Shown in pieces: positions 26,821 to 35,116 of a DNA stretch of 49,249 nt. The stretch is from assembly GCA_003598065.1 (NCBI GenBank), contig QZKR01000047.1:1-49249 (forward strand), given 5' to 3'. Each line of letters starts with the position of its first letter. The stretch's first letter is position 1. Source of the DNA: Myxococcales bacterium. Lineage in GTDB: Bacteria > Myxococcota_A > SURF-8. The position numbers were made by a program, and so were the translations under genes. The notes under the pieces were generated by a model that was given only the letters and a program-made list of their open reading frames with translations, was not told where the DNA came from and searched no databases.

Positions 26821-28839
26821 ATGGGTCGGGCCGCCGACATCCTCCACAACGCCCCGCACGCTCCCGGCGTCTACCTGATGAAAGACGCGCGCGGCGGCAT
26901 CTTCTACATCGGCAAGGCCAAAGACATCCACGCCCGCATGCATCAGTACATGACGCCGACGTCGGACTCGCGGGCCTTCGTCCAGATCCTCGATCACATC
27001 CTCGCTGACGTCGAGTTCTTCATCACCGGCAGCGAAAAAGAAGCGCTTATCCTCGAAAACACGCTGATCAAAAAGCACCGGCCGCGCTTCAACGTCCGCA
27101 TCAAGGACGACAAGAACTATTTCTCGCTCAGGCTCGATCTGAAACAGGACTATCCGCGCCTGGAGATCGTCCGCCAGCGGAGGAAGGACGACGCGCTCTA
27201 TTTCGGCCCTTACTCCTCCGCCGTCCGCGCCCGCCGCATGCTGGCGCTGATCGACAAGCATTTCCGCCTGCGCACCTGCTCCGACCGCATGTTCCGGACG
27301 ACGGCGCGCCCCTGCATGCGCTATCAGATGGGCCGCTGCCACGCCCCCTGCACACTGGCCGTGCCGCGCGAGACCTATCACGCCGAGGCGGCGCGCGTGC
27401 GCCTGTTTCTCGAAGGCCGCAAAGACCTGTTGGTCGCCGAGCTCGAACCGCTGATGCGCCAGGCGGCGGCCAGCCAGGAATTCGAACGCGCCGCCAAGCT
27501 GCGCGACCAGATCCGCGCCGTCTCCGACTCGCTGGAGCAGCAGGTGATGGACCTTTCGAAGAGCGTCGATTGGGACGTCGTCGGCCTGTATCGCGAAGGC
27601 GAAGCCGCCGTCGCGGCCGTCGTGCAGGTGCGTTTCGGACGCATCGTCGGCCGCGAGGCCTTCGACGTCGAATGCCGCGCCGTTTCCGACCAGGCGGCGC
27701 TCTCCGGCTTTTTGTCGCAGTATTTCGGCGAACTCTGGCCCCTGCCCGAGCGCATCCTCGTGCCCGCCGTTTACGACGACGCACCGGCCTTGGAGGAATG
27801 GCTTAGCGAACGGCGCGGCAAAAAGGTGGAGATCGCCGCGCCCGCGCGCGGCCCGGCGGCGCGGCTCTTGCGGATCGCCGCCGCCAACGCCGAGGCGCAT
27901 TTCAAGCAGACGCGCAGCGCCGAAGCGGAGCAGGCGCGCCTCTTGTCGCGTCTCGCGGAGGCGATCGGGATGGAACTCCCGCCGGCGCGCATCGAGTGCG
28001 TCGATATCTCCAACGTCCAGGGGCGGCTCGCCGTGGGATCGCTCGTGACCTTTTTGAACGGCCGGCCGGAGAAAAACGACTACCGCCGCTTCCGCATTCA
28101 GAGCAAGGACGAGCCCGACGATTTCGCGATGATGCGCGAGGTCCTGACCCGGCGTTTCAAGCGCGGCCTGGAGGAGGGCAAGCTGCCCGATCTGCTGATC
28201 GTCGATGGCGGCAAGGGCCAGCTCAACGTCGCGCTCGACGTGCTGCGCGAACTCGCGGTGAAGGGCGTGGCGGCCGTCGGGCTGGCCAAGAGCCGGTTGA
28301 AGGAGAAAATCGGGCCCGGCCAGGCGGCCCAGGCCTTCGAAGGCAAGCACCGCACGCCGGAGCGGGTCTTTCTGCCGGGGAAGAAGAATCCCGTCATCCT
28401 GCGCCCCGGCACGGCGGAATTGCATCTCGTCCAGCGCATTCGCGACGAGGCGCACCGTTTCGCCATCACCTACCACCGCCTGCTGCGCAGCAGGCGAAAC
28501 CTGAAGAGCGGGCTTCTGGAGATTCCCGGCGTCGGGCCGAAGCGCGCGCGGCAGTTGCTGTCCCATTTCGGTTCGCTCAGACGCGTGCGGGAAGCGACGC
28601 CGGAAGCGATCGCCGCCTTGCCGGGATTCACGCGTCCGCTCGCCGAATCGGTCCTCGCCTATCTTGCCCAGTCGCCGCCGCCCGAGCCTTCGGAAATCGA
28701 GGCGCCGGACGAGCCCGTCGAAGCGGATGGCGTGGTGGAGGAAACGCCCTCGGATGTGGAATTGGCCGCGCTGGAAGCGGAAGCAGACGGAGACGAGGCA
28801 AACCACAACGCCGACGGACTCTCAAACGATTCGGATTAG
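26821..28839 (+). CDS. uvrC: Excinuclease ABC subunit C
   Basis: 672 residues, longer than the usual 600-620. The N-terminal GIY-YIG nuclease domain (APGVYLMKDARGGIFYIGKA) makes the 3' cut. Four cysteines lie in CSDRM...CMRYQMGRCHAPC. A UVR motif binds UvrB (QEFERAAKLRDQIRAV). The RNase H-like 5' nuclease domain has VDISN, LLIVDGGKGQLN and DEAHRFA. Tandem helix-hairpin-helix motifs (EIPGVGPKRARQLLSHFGS, IAALPGFTRPLAESV) follow. The last 45 or so residues are an acidic, low-complexity tail absent from most homologues. There is no obvious ribosome-binding site at the ATG, so translation may depend on coupling to aspA. Confidence 0.95.
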   Translation: MGRAADILHNAPHAPGVYLMKDARGGIFYIGKAKDIHARMHQYMTPTSDSRAFVQILDHILADVEFFITGSEKEALILENTLIKKHRPRFNVRIKDDKNYFSLRLDLKQDYPRLEIVRQRRKDDALYFGPYSSAVRARRMLALIDKHFRLRTCSDRMFRTTARPCMRYQMGRCHAPCTLAVPRETYHAEAARVRLFLEGRKDLLVAELEPLMRQAAASQEFERAAKLRDQIRAVSDSLEQQVMDLSKSVDWDVVGLYREGEAAVAAVVQVRFGRIVGREAFDVECRAVSDQAALSGFLSQYFGELWPLPERILVPAVYDDAPALEEWLSERRGKKVEIAAPARGPAARLLRIAAANAEAHFKQTRSAEAEQARLLSRLAEAIGMELPPARIECVDISNVQGRLAVGSLVTFLNGRPEKNDYRRFRIQSKDEPDDFAMMREVLTRRFKRGLEEGKLPDLLIVDGGKGQLNVALDVLRELAVKGVAAVGLAKSRLKEKIGPGQAAQAFEGKHRTPERVFLPGKKNPVILRPGTAELHLVQRIRDEAHRFAITYHRLLRSRRNLKSGLLEIPGVGPKRARQLLSHFGSLRRVREATPEAIAALPGFTRPLAESVLAYLAQSPPPEPSEIEAPDEPVEADGVVEETPSDVELAALEAEADGDEANHNADGLSNDSD

Positions 28840-28867
28840 TACGGAGCGATAGGGGACGGAAAAGAGG

Positions 28868-30025
28868 CTAGTCGATCAGGCCGAGACGCTTCAAAACGCG
28901 TTCGAAACGACGGATGACCGTCGTGGTCTGCTCCACCGTGCCGAGGTTGAGTCGGAAGTAGCCGGCGCACTGGTCGAGCCCGGAGCGGTCGCGGACATAG
29001 ACGCCTTCTTCGGCCAGGGCGTCGATGACTTCCTCCAGGCGATCCACTTTCACCATCGCGAAATTGGCCGGCGTGGAGTGGAAGTCCAGCCCGTGCCGCT
29101 CGCACCACATGCCGAACAGGCGTTTGGAGTGCGTGACTTCCTCGACATAGCGGGCGTAATAATCGGCGTCCTCGACCGCCGCGATGGCCGCCACCTGGGC
29201 GAGCTGGTTGACGCTCTTCGGATTGTACAATTTCGACAGCTCGCGAATCGCCGGCTGCGACGACACGAGATAGCCGATGCGCAACGCGGCCATGCCGTAA
29301 AGTTTGGAGAAGGTTCGCGTGACGACGACGTTGTCGTAGCGATGCACGAGAGACAATGCGTTTTCCCGGCCGGAGAATTCGACGTAAGCCTCGTCGATCA
29401 GCACGATCGCCTGCGGCGCGGCCTCGGCGATCTGGGCCAGCTCCTCGGGCTCGAACATCGCGCCCGTGGGGTTGTTGGGATTGACGAGATAGATCAGTTT
29501 CGTTTCCGGCCGGATCTGGGCGAGCAGGCGGTCGAGATCGGCCGTGAACGGATCGTCGTAAAGCACTTTCTCGATCGTCGCACCGCGGCTCTTCGCAAAG
29601 AGAATCGCGTGCGTATAGGTCGGATACGGCGCAAGCACCACATCGCCCGGATCGAGATAGGTTTTGCAGACGAGTTCCAAAGCGTCGTCGGAGCCGTTGG
29701 TGACCAGGATGTGGTCGTAAGGCAGGCCCACGTGCCGCTGGAGCGCGTGGCGCAACTCGTTGCTGAACAGCTCGGGGTAGTAGTTGAGGCCGAGTTGGCC
29801 ATCGATATACTGCATCACGGCGCGGCGCACTTTCGGCGAAGGCGGGATGGTGCACTCGTTCCAATCGAGCTTGAAGTGCTCCATTTCCGGCCGTTCCAAA
29901 ATGCGCGGCAGCGAGGAGACGGGATCGTAGGGAGCGAGATCCCGCACCGACCGGGAAGGCTCGGCGAAATACCGGGAAACCACTTTCAGCGACTTGCCGA
30001 GTTTTTTAGCCGGGCTGTTGGCCAT
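28868..30025 (-). CDS. hisC: Class I/II PLP aminotransferase, histidinol-phosphate aminotransferase-like
   Basis: 385 residues, ATG at 30025 with GGAGGGAG upstream. The PLP-binding lysine is K241 in TRTFSKLYGMAALRIGY. The nucleotide-like and substrate motifs NGSDDALE, APYPTYTHA, LVNPNNPTG and LIDEAYVEF fit the HisC branch. Together with LDWNECTIPP near the N-terminus this supports histidinol-phosphate aminotransferase, which transfers an amino group from glutamate to imidazole-acetol phosphate. No other his gene is nearby, and HisC-like enzymes also act on other substrates (for example in cobalamin or aromatic amino acid pathways). The N-terminus has about 25 extra residues. It converges on uvrC with a 28-bp gap and no clear terminator. 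Confidence 0.8.
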   Translation of the reverse strand: MANSPAKKLGKSLKVVSRYFAEPSRSVRDLAPYDPVSSLPRILERPEMEHFKLDWNECTIPPSPKVRRAVMQYIDGQLGLNYYPELFSNELRHALQRHVGLPYDHILVTNGSDDALELVCKTYLDPGDVVLAPYPTYTHAILFAKSRGATIEKVLYDDPFTADLDRLLAQIRPETKLIYLVNPNNPTGAMFEPEELAQIAEAAPQAIVLIDEAYVEFSGRENALSLVHRYDNVVVTRTFSKLYGMAALRIGYLVSSQPAIRELSKLYNPKSVNQLAQVAAIAAVEDADYYARYVEEVTHSKRLFGMWCERHGLDFHSTPANFAMVKVDRLEEVIDALAEEGVYVRDRSGLDQCAGYFRLNLGTVEQTTTVIRRFERVLKRLGLID

Positions 30026-30369
30026 ACGGCTCCCTCCGAAACGGAATTCCTACCTTTGCCGGAAAACGCAAAAAAAGAATGGCCCGCGCCTTCGCGCCTC
30101 CCGAACGGGATCGTCTGCCCAGACTCCCGTTCTCGCCCGGCCGGGGTTTCCTTGTTTCCAGCCGGACTTGGCTAAAAAGTTTAAAGAATCCCTAACCGAA
30201 AGTCAATCGAAATGAAACAGAGCCGCTTTCGCCGATGCGGATCTTGGCAGATTCATGAACGATTTCTGCCAATTCGATTAATCCGAGGATGTTTGACAAG
30301 CGGGGAGGGGTGTGCTAGGGTCCGAGCCTGTACCAAGTCGGTTTGGTGTTCCGCAATAAGAGGTAGACC
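30026..30369. other. Divergent intergenic region hisC / TPR lipoprotein
   Basis: This 344-bp gap holds the hisC ribosome-binding site and, at its right end, the promoter of the gene at 30370. Bases 30170-30300 are AT-rich. No hisC promoter, hairpin or small gene was convincing. Confidence 0.4.
30293..30321 (+). promoter_or_regulatory. Sigma-70 promoter for the 30370 lipoprotein gene
   Basis: Perfect TTGACA (30293-30298), 17 bp, TAGGGT (30316-30321), about 48 bp ahead of the ATG. Confidence 0.6.
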
Positions 30370-31299
30370 ATGCGCGTGGGTGCGACGGTATGGGGAGCGG
30401 CGCTGCTCGGGGCGTTGCTTTTGGTCCTGGCGGTCGGCTGCGGCAAATCGTCGTTTGAAGAGGGAAAGCTTCTCTTCGACAAAGGCATGTATCCCGAAGC
30501 CGTCGCCAAGCTCGAAGCGGCGAAGGCGAAGAACGACAACTTCATCCAGGCCGAGGAACTCATCCGCCAGGCGAAGGAGAAGATGGAAGAGCAGGCCGAC
30601 AAGGACTGTCTCGCCCGCGCCGACAATTTCGTGGAAATGCTGTCCCAGGCGAAAACGGTGGAGACCTGGGACAACGTCATGCAGGAACTCAAGGCGTTTC
30701 AATGCCGGAAGCTCAACGCCAAGCCGTACATCGACAAAGCCTACTACCGCTACATCGCCTACCTCGCCGAGTGGGACGCCTATCCCCAGGCGGTGGATAA
30801 GTTCTGCGAATTCACCGGCTGCGAGGACAAACCGCCGCGCATCCTGGTCCGCGAGGAGGAGATCACCATTCTCGACGAGAACGGCAAGGAGAAGGAAGAG
30901 ACGATCCAGCAGGAGATTCCCATCGTCGAGCATTCGATCGCCATGGAGATGTTTCCGTGGCTGGTGAAAAAAGATCCGAAGAACGCCCGCTGGTTCGACC
31001 GTTACGCGAAATTTCTTTACGACACCGAGCGATACAAGGAAGCGTTGGAAGCCTATGGCGCGCTGGCGCAGTTGGAAGGCGTCGGGTACGAGGTCAAGTC
31101 CCGCGCCCAGCTGACGGTGGACCACTTGAGCAAAGGTCAGCGCAAGCCGCGTCTGCCGGGCGACAATTATCGTTTCTTCTGGATCGAGGAAGTGAAGACG
31201 AAAAGCAAGCTCAAGGCGTTGCGCCGCGAACTGGAGAAAGCGCAGCAGCAGCGGCAGCAAGCCGAGACGCAGGCGCAAGGGTTGAACAAGACGCCGTGA
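30370..31299 (+). CDS. TPR-like lipoprotein
   Basis: 309 residues, ATG with AGAGG upstream. The signal ends at AVGC (Cys24). The mature start FEEGKLLFDKGMYPEAVAKLEAA and a later segment RYAKFLYDTERYKEALEAYGALAQ have the helix-turn-helix spacing of tetratricopeptide repeats. Between them are further helices with few conserved positions. The C-terminal 60 residues are a charged, Gln-rich helix (EKAQQQRQQAETQAQ), probably coiled coil. The protein is likely periplasmic, lipid-anchored and a scaffold; no enzymatic motif. It has its own promoter and a strong terminator, so it is monocistronic. Confidence 0.75.
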   Translation: MRVGATVWGAALLGALLLVLAVGCGKSSFEEGKLLFDKGMYPEAVAKLEAAKAKNDNFIQAEELIRQAKEKMEEQADKDCLARADNFVEMLSQAKTVETWDNVMQELKAFQCRKLNAKPYIDKAYYRYIAYLAEWDAYPQAVDKFCEFTGCEDKPPRILVREEEITILDENGKEKEETIQQEIPIVEHSIAMEMFPWLVKKDPKNARWFDRYAKFLYDTERYKEALEAYGALAQLEGVGYEVKSRAQLTVDHLSKGQRKPRLPGDNYRFFWIEEVKTKSKLKALRRELEKAQQQRQQAETQAQGLNKTP

Positions 31300-31325
31300 G
31301 CGCCGCTTCGGCCGTTTGACCGTCG

Positions 31326-31350
31326 AGGCTCCCGGAGGGGAGCCTTTTTT
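31326..31350 (+). terminator. Rho-independent terminator after the TPR lipoprotein
   Basis: AGGCTCCC (31326-31333) and GGGAGCCT (31338-31345) with a 4-nt loop, followed by a run of six Ts. Confidence 0.85.
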
Positions 31351-31379
31351 ATATCATCGCCCCAAACGTCGGCGACCGC

Positions 31380-33290
31380 ATGCAACTCGAAAGCAAGCTC
31401 TCCCTCGTCAAGGAATATCGCCACCGCTACGTATGGCTGGTGGTCGTGGTCGCGCTGGCGTTCGGCCTGCTCGCCTTCCGGCTCGCCTACCTCCAGCTTT
31501 CCAAAGGGGTGAAGTACAGCGAATTGTCGGAGCAGAATTTCGTCCAGGAGCGCGTCATCATGCCGTTGCGCGGACGGATCTTCGACAAGAGCGGCGAACT
31601 CTTGGCCGACAACCGGCCGGCCTACAACGTCTATATCACGCCGGCCTTCGTGAGCGACCTGGAGCGGACGCTCGTCCGGCTTGAAGGCTATTTGAATCTC
31701 TCGTCCGAGGAGAGCCTGCGGCTGCGCCATGCGGCGAGAGGAGCAAGGGGGCTGGCGCGTTTTCAGGAGCTTCTCGTCAAGCGCGACATCTCCCGCGAGC
31801 ATCTGGCGCTTTTGGAATCGCAAAAACTGGATCTCCCGGGAGTGGCGGTTCGTCCCGAGCCGCGCCGCTATTATCCGCAAGACCTGCTGGTCTCGCACCT
31901 GATCGGCTACGTCGGGCGGATCACCGAGGAGGAGCATCGGCAGCGGCCGGACTACGTGCCTTACGACGTCATCGGCAAAAAAGGCATCGAGTCTTCGTTC
32001 GAGGCCGAATTGCACGGCCGGTACGGCCTGGAACGCGTCGTTGTCGATGCCCAGGGCCGGGCGAAAAGCGAGGAAGAGGCGCAGGTGCTCCTCCAGGGCG
32101 AAACGAGAGTCCTCCCCGCCCCGGGCCACGACCTCATCCTCTCCATCGACCTCGATTTGCAGAAGGTGGCCGATTCCTACTTCAAAAACAAAGCCGGCGG
32201 CGTCTTCGCCATGGACGTCAAAACCGGTTTCGTTCTCGTCTGGCTGTCCGAGCCGGGCTTCGATCCCAACAAATTCGCGGCCGGCATCTCCGCCGAGGAC
32301 TGGGCCCAGTACCAGGCGTCGATTCTCAATCCGCTCGTCGATAAGGTGGCGCAGTCGGCTTACTATCCGGGCTCGACGTACAAGGCGATCGCCGCAACGG
32401 CCGGCTTGCAGGAGGGAATCATCGGCGAACAGACGGGCGCGAGCTGCAGCGGCAGCCGCTCGCTGGGCGGACACGTTTTTCATTGCTGGCGGCGCACGGG
32501 CCACGGCTCCGTGACCCTGATTCGCGGCATCAAGGAATCGTGCGACATCTTTTTCTACATGGTCGGCGAGAAAGTGGGGCCGGAAAGGCTGTTCAAGTGG
32601 GCCGGTCTTCTGGGGCTGGGCGAAAAGCCGGGAACGGGCTTGAACAACGAAACGCCGGGGGTGCTGCCGTCGATGGAATGGCATCTGAAAACCTACGGCT
32701 ATCCCTGGTATCCCGGCGATACGCTGAGTCACGTCATCGGCCAGGGCGACCTCAAGGTGAGCCCGATGCAACTGGCGGTGGCTTATGCGGCGATCGCCAA
32801 CAACGGAACGGTGCTCGTCCCCCAGGTCGTGCGCGAAATTCGCGACCTCGACGGCCGTGTGGTTGAAGTTTTCGATCCGAAAGTCAAACGGCGGCTCGAC
32901 CTGAAACCGGAAACGGTGCGGCTCGTGCGCGAGGGATTGACGGCGGTCGTCAACGAGCCGGGCGGCACGGCCTATCTTTCGCGGCTGATTAAGCCGCGCT
33001 TCGCCGGCAAAACGGGCACGGCGCAGGTGGCGAGCCTGCCGGCGGACAAAAAAACGCACGACGCCTACCGGCTGAAAGACCACGGCTGGTTCGTCGGTTT
33101 CGCCCCGGCGGAGGAGCCGGAGATCGTCGTCGTGGCGATGGGCGAGCACAGCGAACACGGGTCGTGGCTGGCGCCGATCATCCGCGAGCTGATCGCCGCG
33201 TGGTGGGAGAAGAAAACCGGCCAGCCCGCGCAGAAGCCGCCCGCGCCGTGGTTCCCTCGCGCCATCGAAGCGCCGGCGGAGGATGAATGA
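31380..33290 (+). CDS. mrdA: Penicillin-binding protein 2 (peptidoglycan D,D-transpeptidase MrdA)
   Basis: 636 residues. A single N-terminal membrane helix (about 17-37) is followed by the PBP dimerisation domain (RGRIFDKSGELLADNRPAYNV). The transpeptidase domain has S332-TYK, S387-CD and K544-TG, all three active-site motifs at normal spacing. The enzyme cross-links peptidoglycan during cell elongation, partnering RodA. Neither rodA nor mreBCD is adjacent, unlike the common mre-mrd operon. The SCD form of the second motif is typical for PBP2 proteins. The ATG lies 30 bp after the upstream terminator with no clear promoter or ribosome-binding site seen. The last codons overlap the next gene (ATGA). 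Confidence 0.93.
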   Translation: MQLESKLSLVKEYRHRYVWLVVVVALAFGLLAFRLAYLQLSKGVKYSELSEQNFVQERVIMPLRGRIFDKSGELLADNRPAYNVYITPAFVSDLERTLVRLEGYLNLSSEESLRLRHAARGARGLARFQELLVKRDISREHLALLESQKLDLPGVAVRPEPRRYYPQDLLVSHLIGYVGRITEEEHRQRPDYVPYDVIGKKGIESSFEAELHGRYGLERVVVDAQGRAKSEEEAQVLLQGETRVLPAPGHDLILSIDLDLQKVADSYFKNKAGGVFAMDVKTGFVLVWLSEPGFDPNKFAAGISAEDWAQYQASILNPLVDKVAQSAYYPGSTYKAIAATAGLQEGIIGEQTGASCSGSRSLGGHVFHCWRRTGHGSVTLIRGIKESCDIFFYMVGEKVGPERLFKWAGLLGLGEKPGTGLNNETPGVLPSMEWHLKTYGYPWYPGDTLSHVIGQGDLKVSPMQLAVAYAAIANNGTVLVPQVVREIRDLDGRVVEVFDPKVKRRLDLKPETVRLVREGLTAVVNEPGGTAYLSRLIKPRFAGKTGTAQVASLPADKKTHDAYRLKDHGWFVGFAPAEEPEIVVVAMGEHSEHGSWLAPIIRELIAAWWEKKTGQPAQKPPAPWFPRAIEAPAEDE

Positions 33291-35062
33291 GCGCCGGCGG
33301 CGAAGCGGATTCGTTCCGGACGGAACCGTCCGGGGTTCGTCGCCGCTTCGACTTTCACGTTTCTCTTTCCGCCCTGGCGATCGCCGAGAGATCGCTTTGG
33401 GGAAAAACCCGCGCCGCCGTATGGATCGCGGCGCTCGCGGCGGCGCTTGTCGCCTTCCTTTTTTTTGCCGCCCTGCCCACCGAAACGCTGCTGCGCGACT
33501 GGATGACGGACGACAGTTTCTACTATCTCGGCGTGGCGAAAAATCTCGCCCGCGAAGGCGCGGCCAGTTTCGACGGGCGCGTCTCGACCAACGGCGTCCA
33601 TTGGCCGTTCGCGCTGCTGGTCGCGCCGGCGTTCTGGCTGCCGCTGGACGCCGGGAAAGCGTTGGTCGCCGTCAAGGCGATCGAAATCGGCCTCGGCCTC
33701 GCTTCGCTCGCGGTCTTCGCCGCGCTTCTGCGCCGATTACGCATCACGCCGCTCGCCCTCTGGCCCGCGCTCGTCGGATTGTGTTCGCAGCCGATCCTTT
33801 ACAAAGGCCTGGAGGCCGGGCTGAACGTGTTCCTTTTCGTGGCGGCCCTGCTGGCCATCGTCCGGGCCGCCGACGGCGCAGGAGGGAGACGCTTCGTCCG
33901 CTGGCTCGCGGCGGGGCTTGTTCTCTCGGTGTCCGTCTGGACGCGCGAGGAGAATCTGCTCTTTGCGCTGGCGGCGGCGGCGGCCGTCCCGTGGATTTTT
34001 CGCCGCTCGCCGGCAGGAATCGGGTCCGCCGTGCTCGGCCTGGCTTTGCCCGTCGGGATTTCGGTCGTCGCCTACCTTGGCGTGAATCTTCTGCTGTTCG
34101 ATGCGCCGTTCAGCGCCAGCCTGATGGCCAAATCCTGGTGGAGCGAAACGCTGCGCCTGCAAAAAGGCATCGCCCCCTGGGCGATCGGCGACACCCTGCC
34201 GGCCATGCTGGCGCGTGATTACGTCCGCGACGGCCTCGTCTGGGGTGGTTTGGCGGCGATTCTGATTCTGGCGGGCGGACGGCTTGAAGAGCGATCAGGC
34301 GAAAACGTTTTAGCGCGGCGCGCCTTTCATGGAGCGGTGCTGGCGCTTGCGGCCTGCCACGCCATGCGGACGCTCGCCTATGCGATGCAGGGGCATCCGC
34401 TCTATACGCTGTACGAATGGTACCATGTCTCCAGCCTGCCGCTGGCGTGGGCTGCCGCGGCGATCCTCGCCGAGTTTTTGCAGAGATGGGCCGATCGACC
34501 ATCATCAGGCCCTGATGTGGTTTCAACACCGATCGCCGGTCACCGCTTCGCGCCCATGCTCCATCTCGGTTTCAGGTTCCTCGCCATTGGCTTGGTCGTG
34601 TGCGGATTCGCGGTATATCACATCAAGGCAAAGGAAAACTGGACCGACTGGGAGGTCTGTTCCTACCGCATGGCCGGCTGGCTGAACGCGACCTTGCCGC
34701 CGGACGCCGTCGTCGGCGCGCTGGACGCCGGCGTGCTCGGCTACTTTACCGACGCCGCGGTCATCGATCTGGACGGCCTGGCCAACTCGCCGGCTTACGT
34801 CCGCCAACTCATGGCCGGCCGCATGGACGAAGCGCTGTCGGCGGGTCCGGCGGCGATCGGATATTTCGCCAACCTCGTGCCGATCGCCGAACTCGACGTC
34901 GCCGCCCACGTCGGTCGGCGCGCCAGGCAGCCGGGACCGCTCAAAGGCGAGTTCGCCTTGGAGCGCTTCTCTCACGATTGCTTCTACGAGCGCTGGCCCG
35001 GCCGCTGGATGACCTACCGCCTTTATCGTTACACGCCGCCGGCCGCTCGTCCGCAGCCATAA
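33287..35062 (+). CDS. GT-C fold family multi-pass membrane protein (putative glycosyltransferase)
   Basis: 591 residues. The ATG shares ATGA with the mrdA stop and has GGAGG upstream, so translation is probably coupled. After a 40-residue cytoplasmic start there is one helix, then the extracytoplasmic loop motif MTDDSFYYLGVAKNLAREG, the acidic motif typical of GT-C (ArnT/PMT-like) enzymes that use polyprenyl-linked sugars. About ten more hydrophobic helices follow, then a soluble C-terminal domain (from about 470; CSYRMAGWLNATLPPDAVVGALDAG) common in large uncharacterised bacterial members. Acceptor and sugar are unknown. Coupling to PBP2 hints at a cell-envelope glycan, but this is inference. 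Confidence 0.8.
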   Translation: MSAGGEADSFRTEPSGVRRRFDFHVSLSALAIAERSLWGKTRAAVWIAALAAALVAFLFFAALPTETLLRDWMTDDSFYYLGVAKNLAREGAASFDGRVSTNGVHWPFALLVAPAFWLPLDAGKALVAVKAIEIGLGLASLAVFAALLRRLRITPLALWPALVGLCSQPILYKGLEAGLNVFLFVAALLAIVRAADGAGGRRFVRWLAAGLVLSVSVWTREENLLFALAAAAAVPWIFRRSPAGIGSAVLGLALPVGISVVAYLGVNLLLFDAPFSASLMAKSWWSETLRLQKGIAPWAIGDTLPAMLARDYVRDGLVWGGLAAILILAGGRLEERSGENVLARRAFHGAVLALAACHAMRTLAYAMQGHPLYTLYEWYHVSSLPLAWAAAAILAEFLQRWADRPSSGPDVVSTPIAGHRFAPMLHLGFRFLAIGLVVCGFAVYHIKAKENWTDWEVCSYRMAGWLNATLPPDAVVGALDAGVLGYFTDAAVIDLDGLANSPAYVRQLMAGRMDEALSAGPAAIGYFANLVPIAELDVAAHVGRRARQPGPLKGEFALERFSHDCFYERWPGRWMTYRLYRYTPPAARPQP

Positions 35063-35096
35063 AAAACGCGCGGCCGGCGCAAGGGCCGGCCGCGCG
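35061..35096 (-). terminator. Rho-independent terminator of the PpiD/SurA-like gene
   Basis: CGCGCGGCCGGC (35067-35078) and GCCGGCCGCGCG (35085-35096) form a perfect 12-bp stem. On the minus strand it is followed by TTTTTT (35061-35066). The T run overlaps the stop codon of the convergent plus-strand gene, so one hairpin may serve both. Confidence 0.85.
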
Positions 35097-35116
35097 GAAC
35101 TGAGACTCATCCAAGA

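Noticed and set aside
24891..28806. Long minus-strand frames of 652 and 810 codons
   Set aside because: Antisense to aspA and uvrC, which have clear family signatures; no ribosome-binding sites or recognisable domains.
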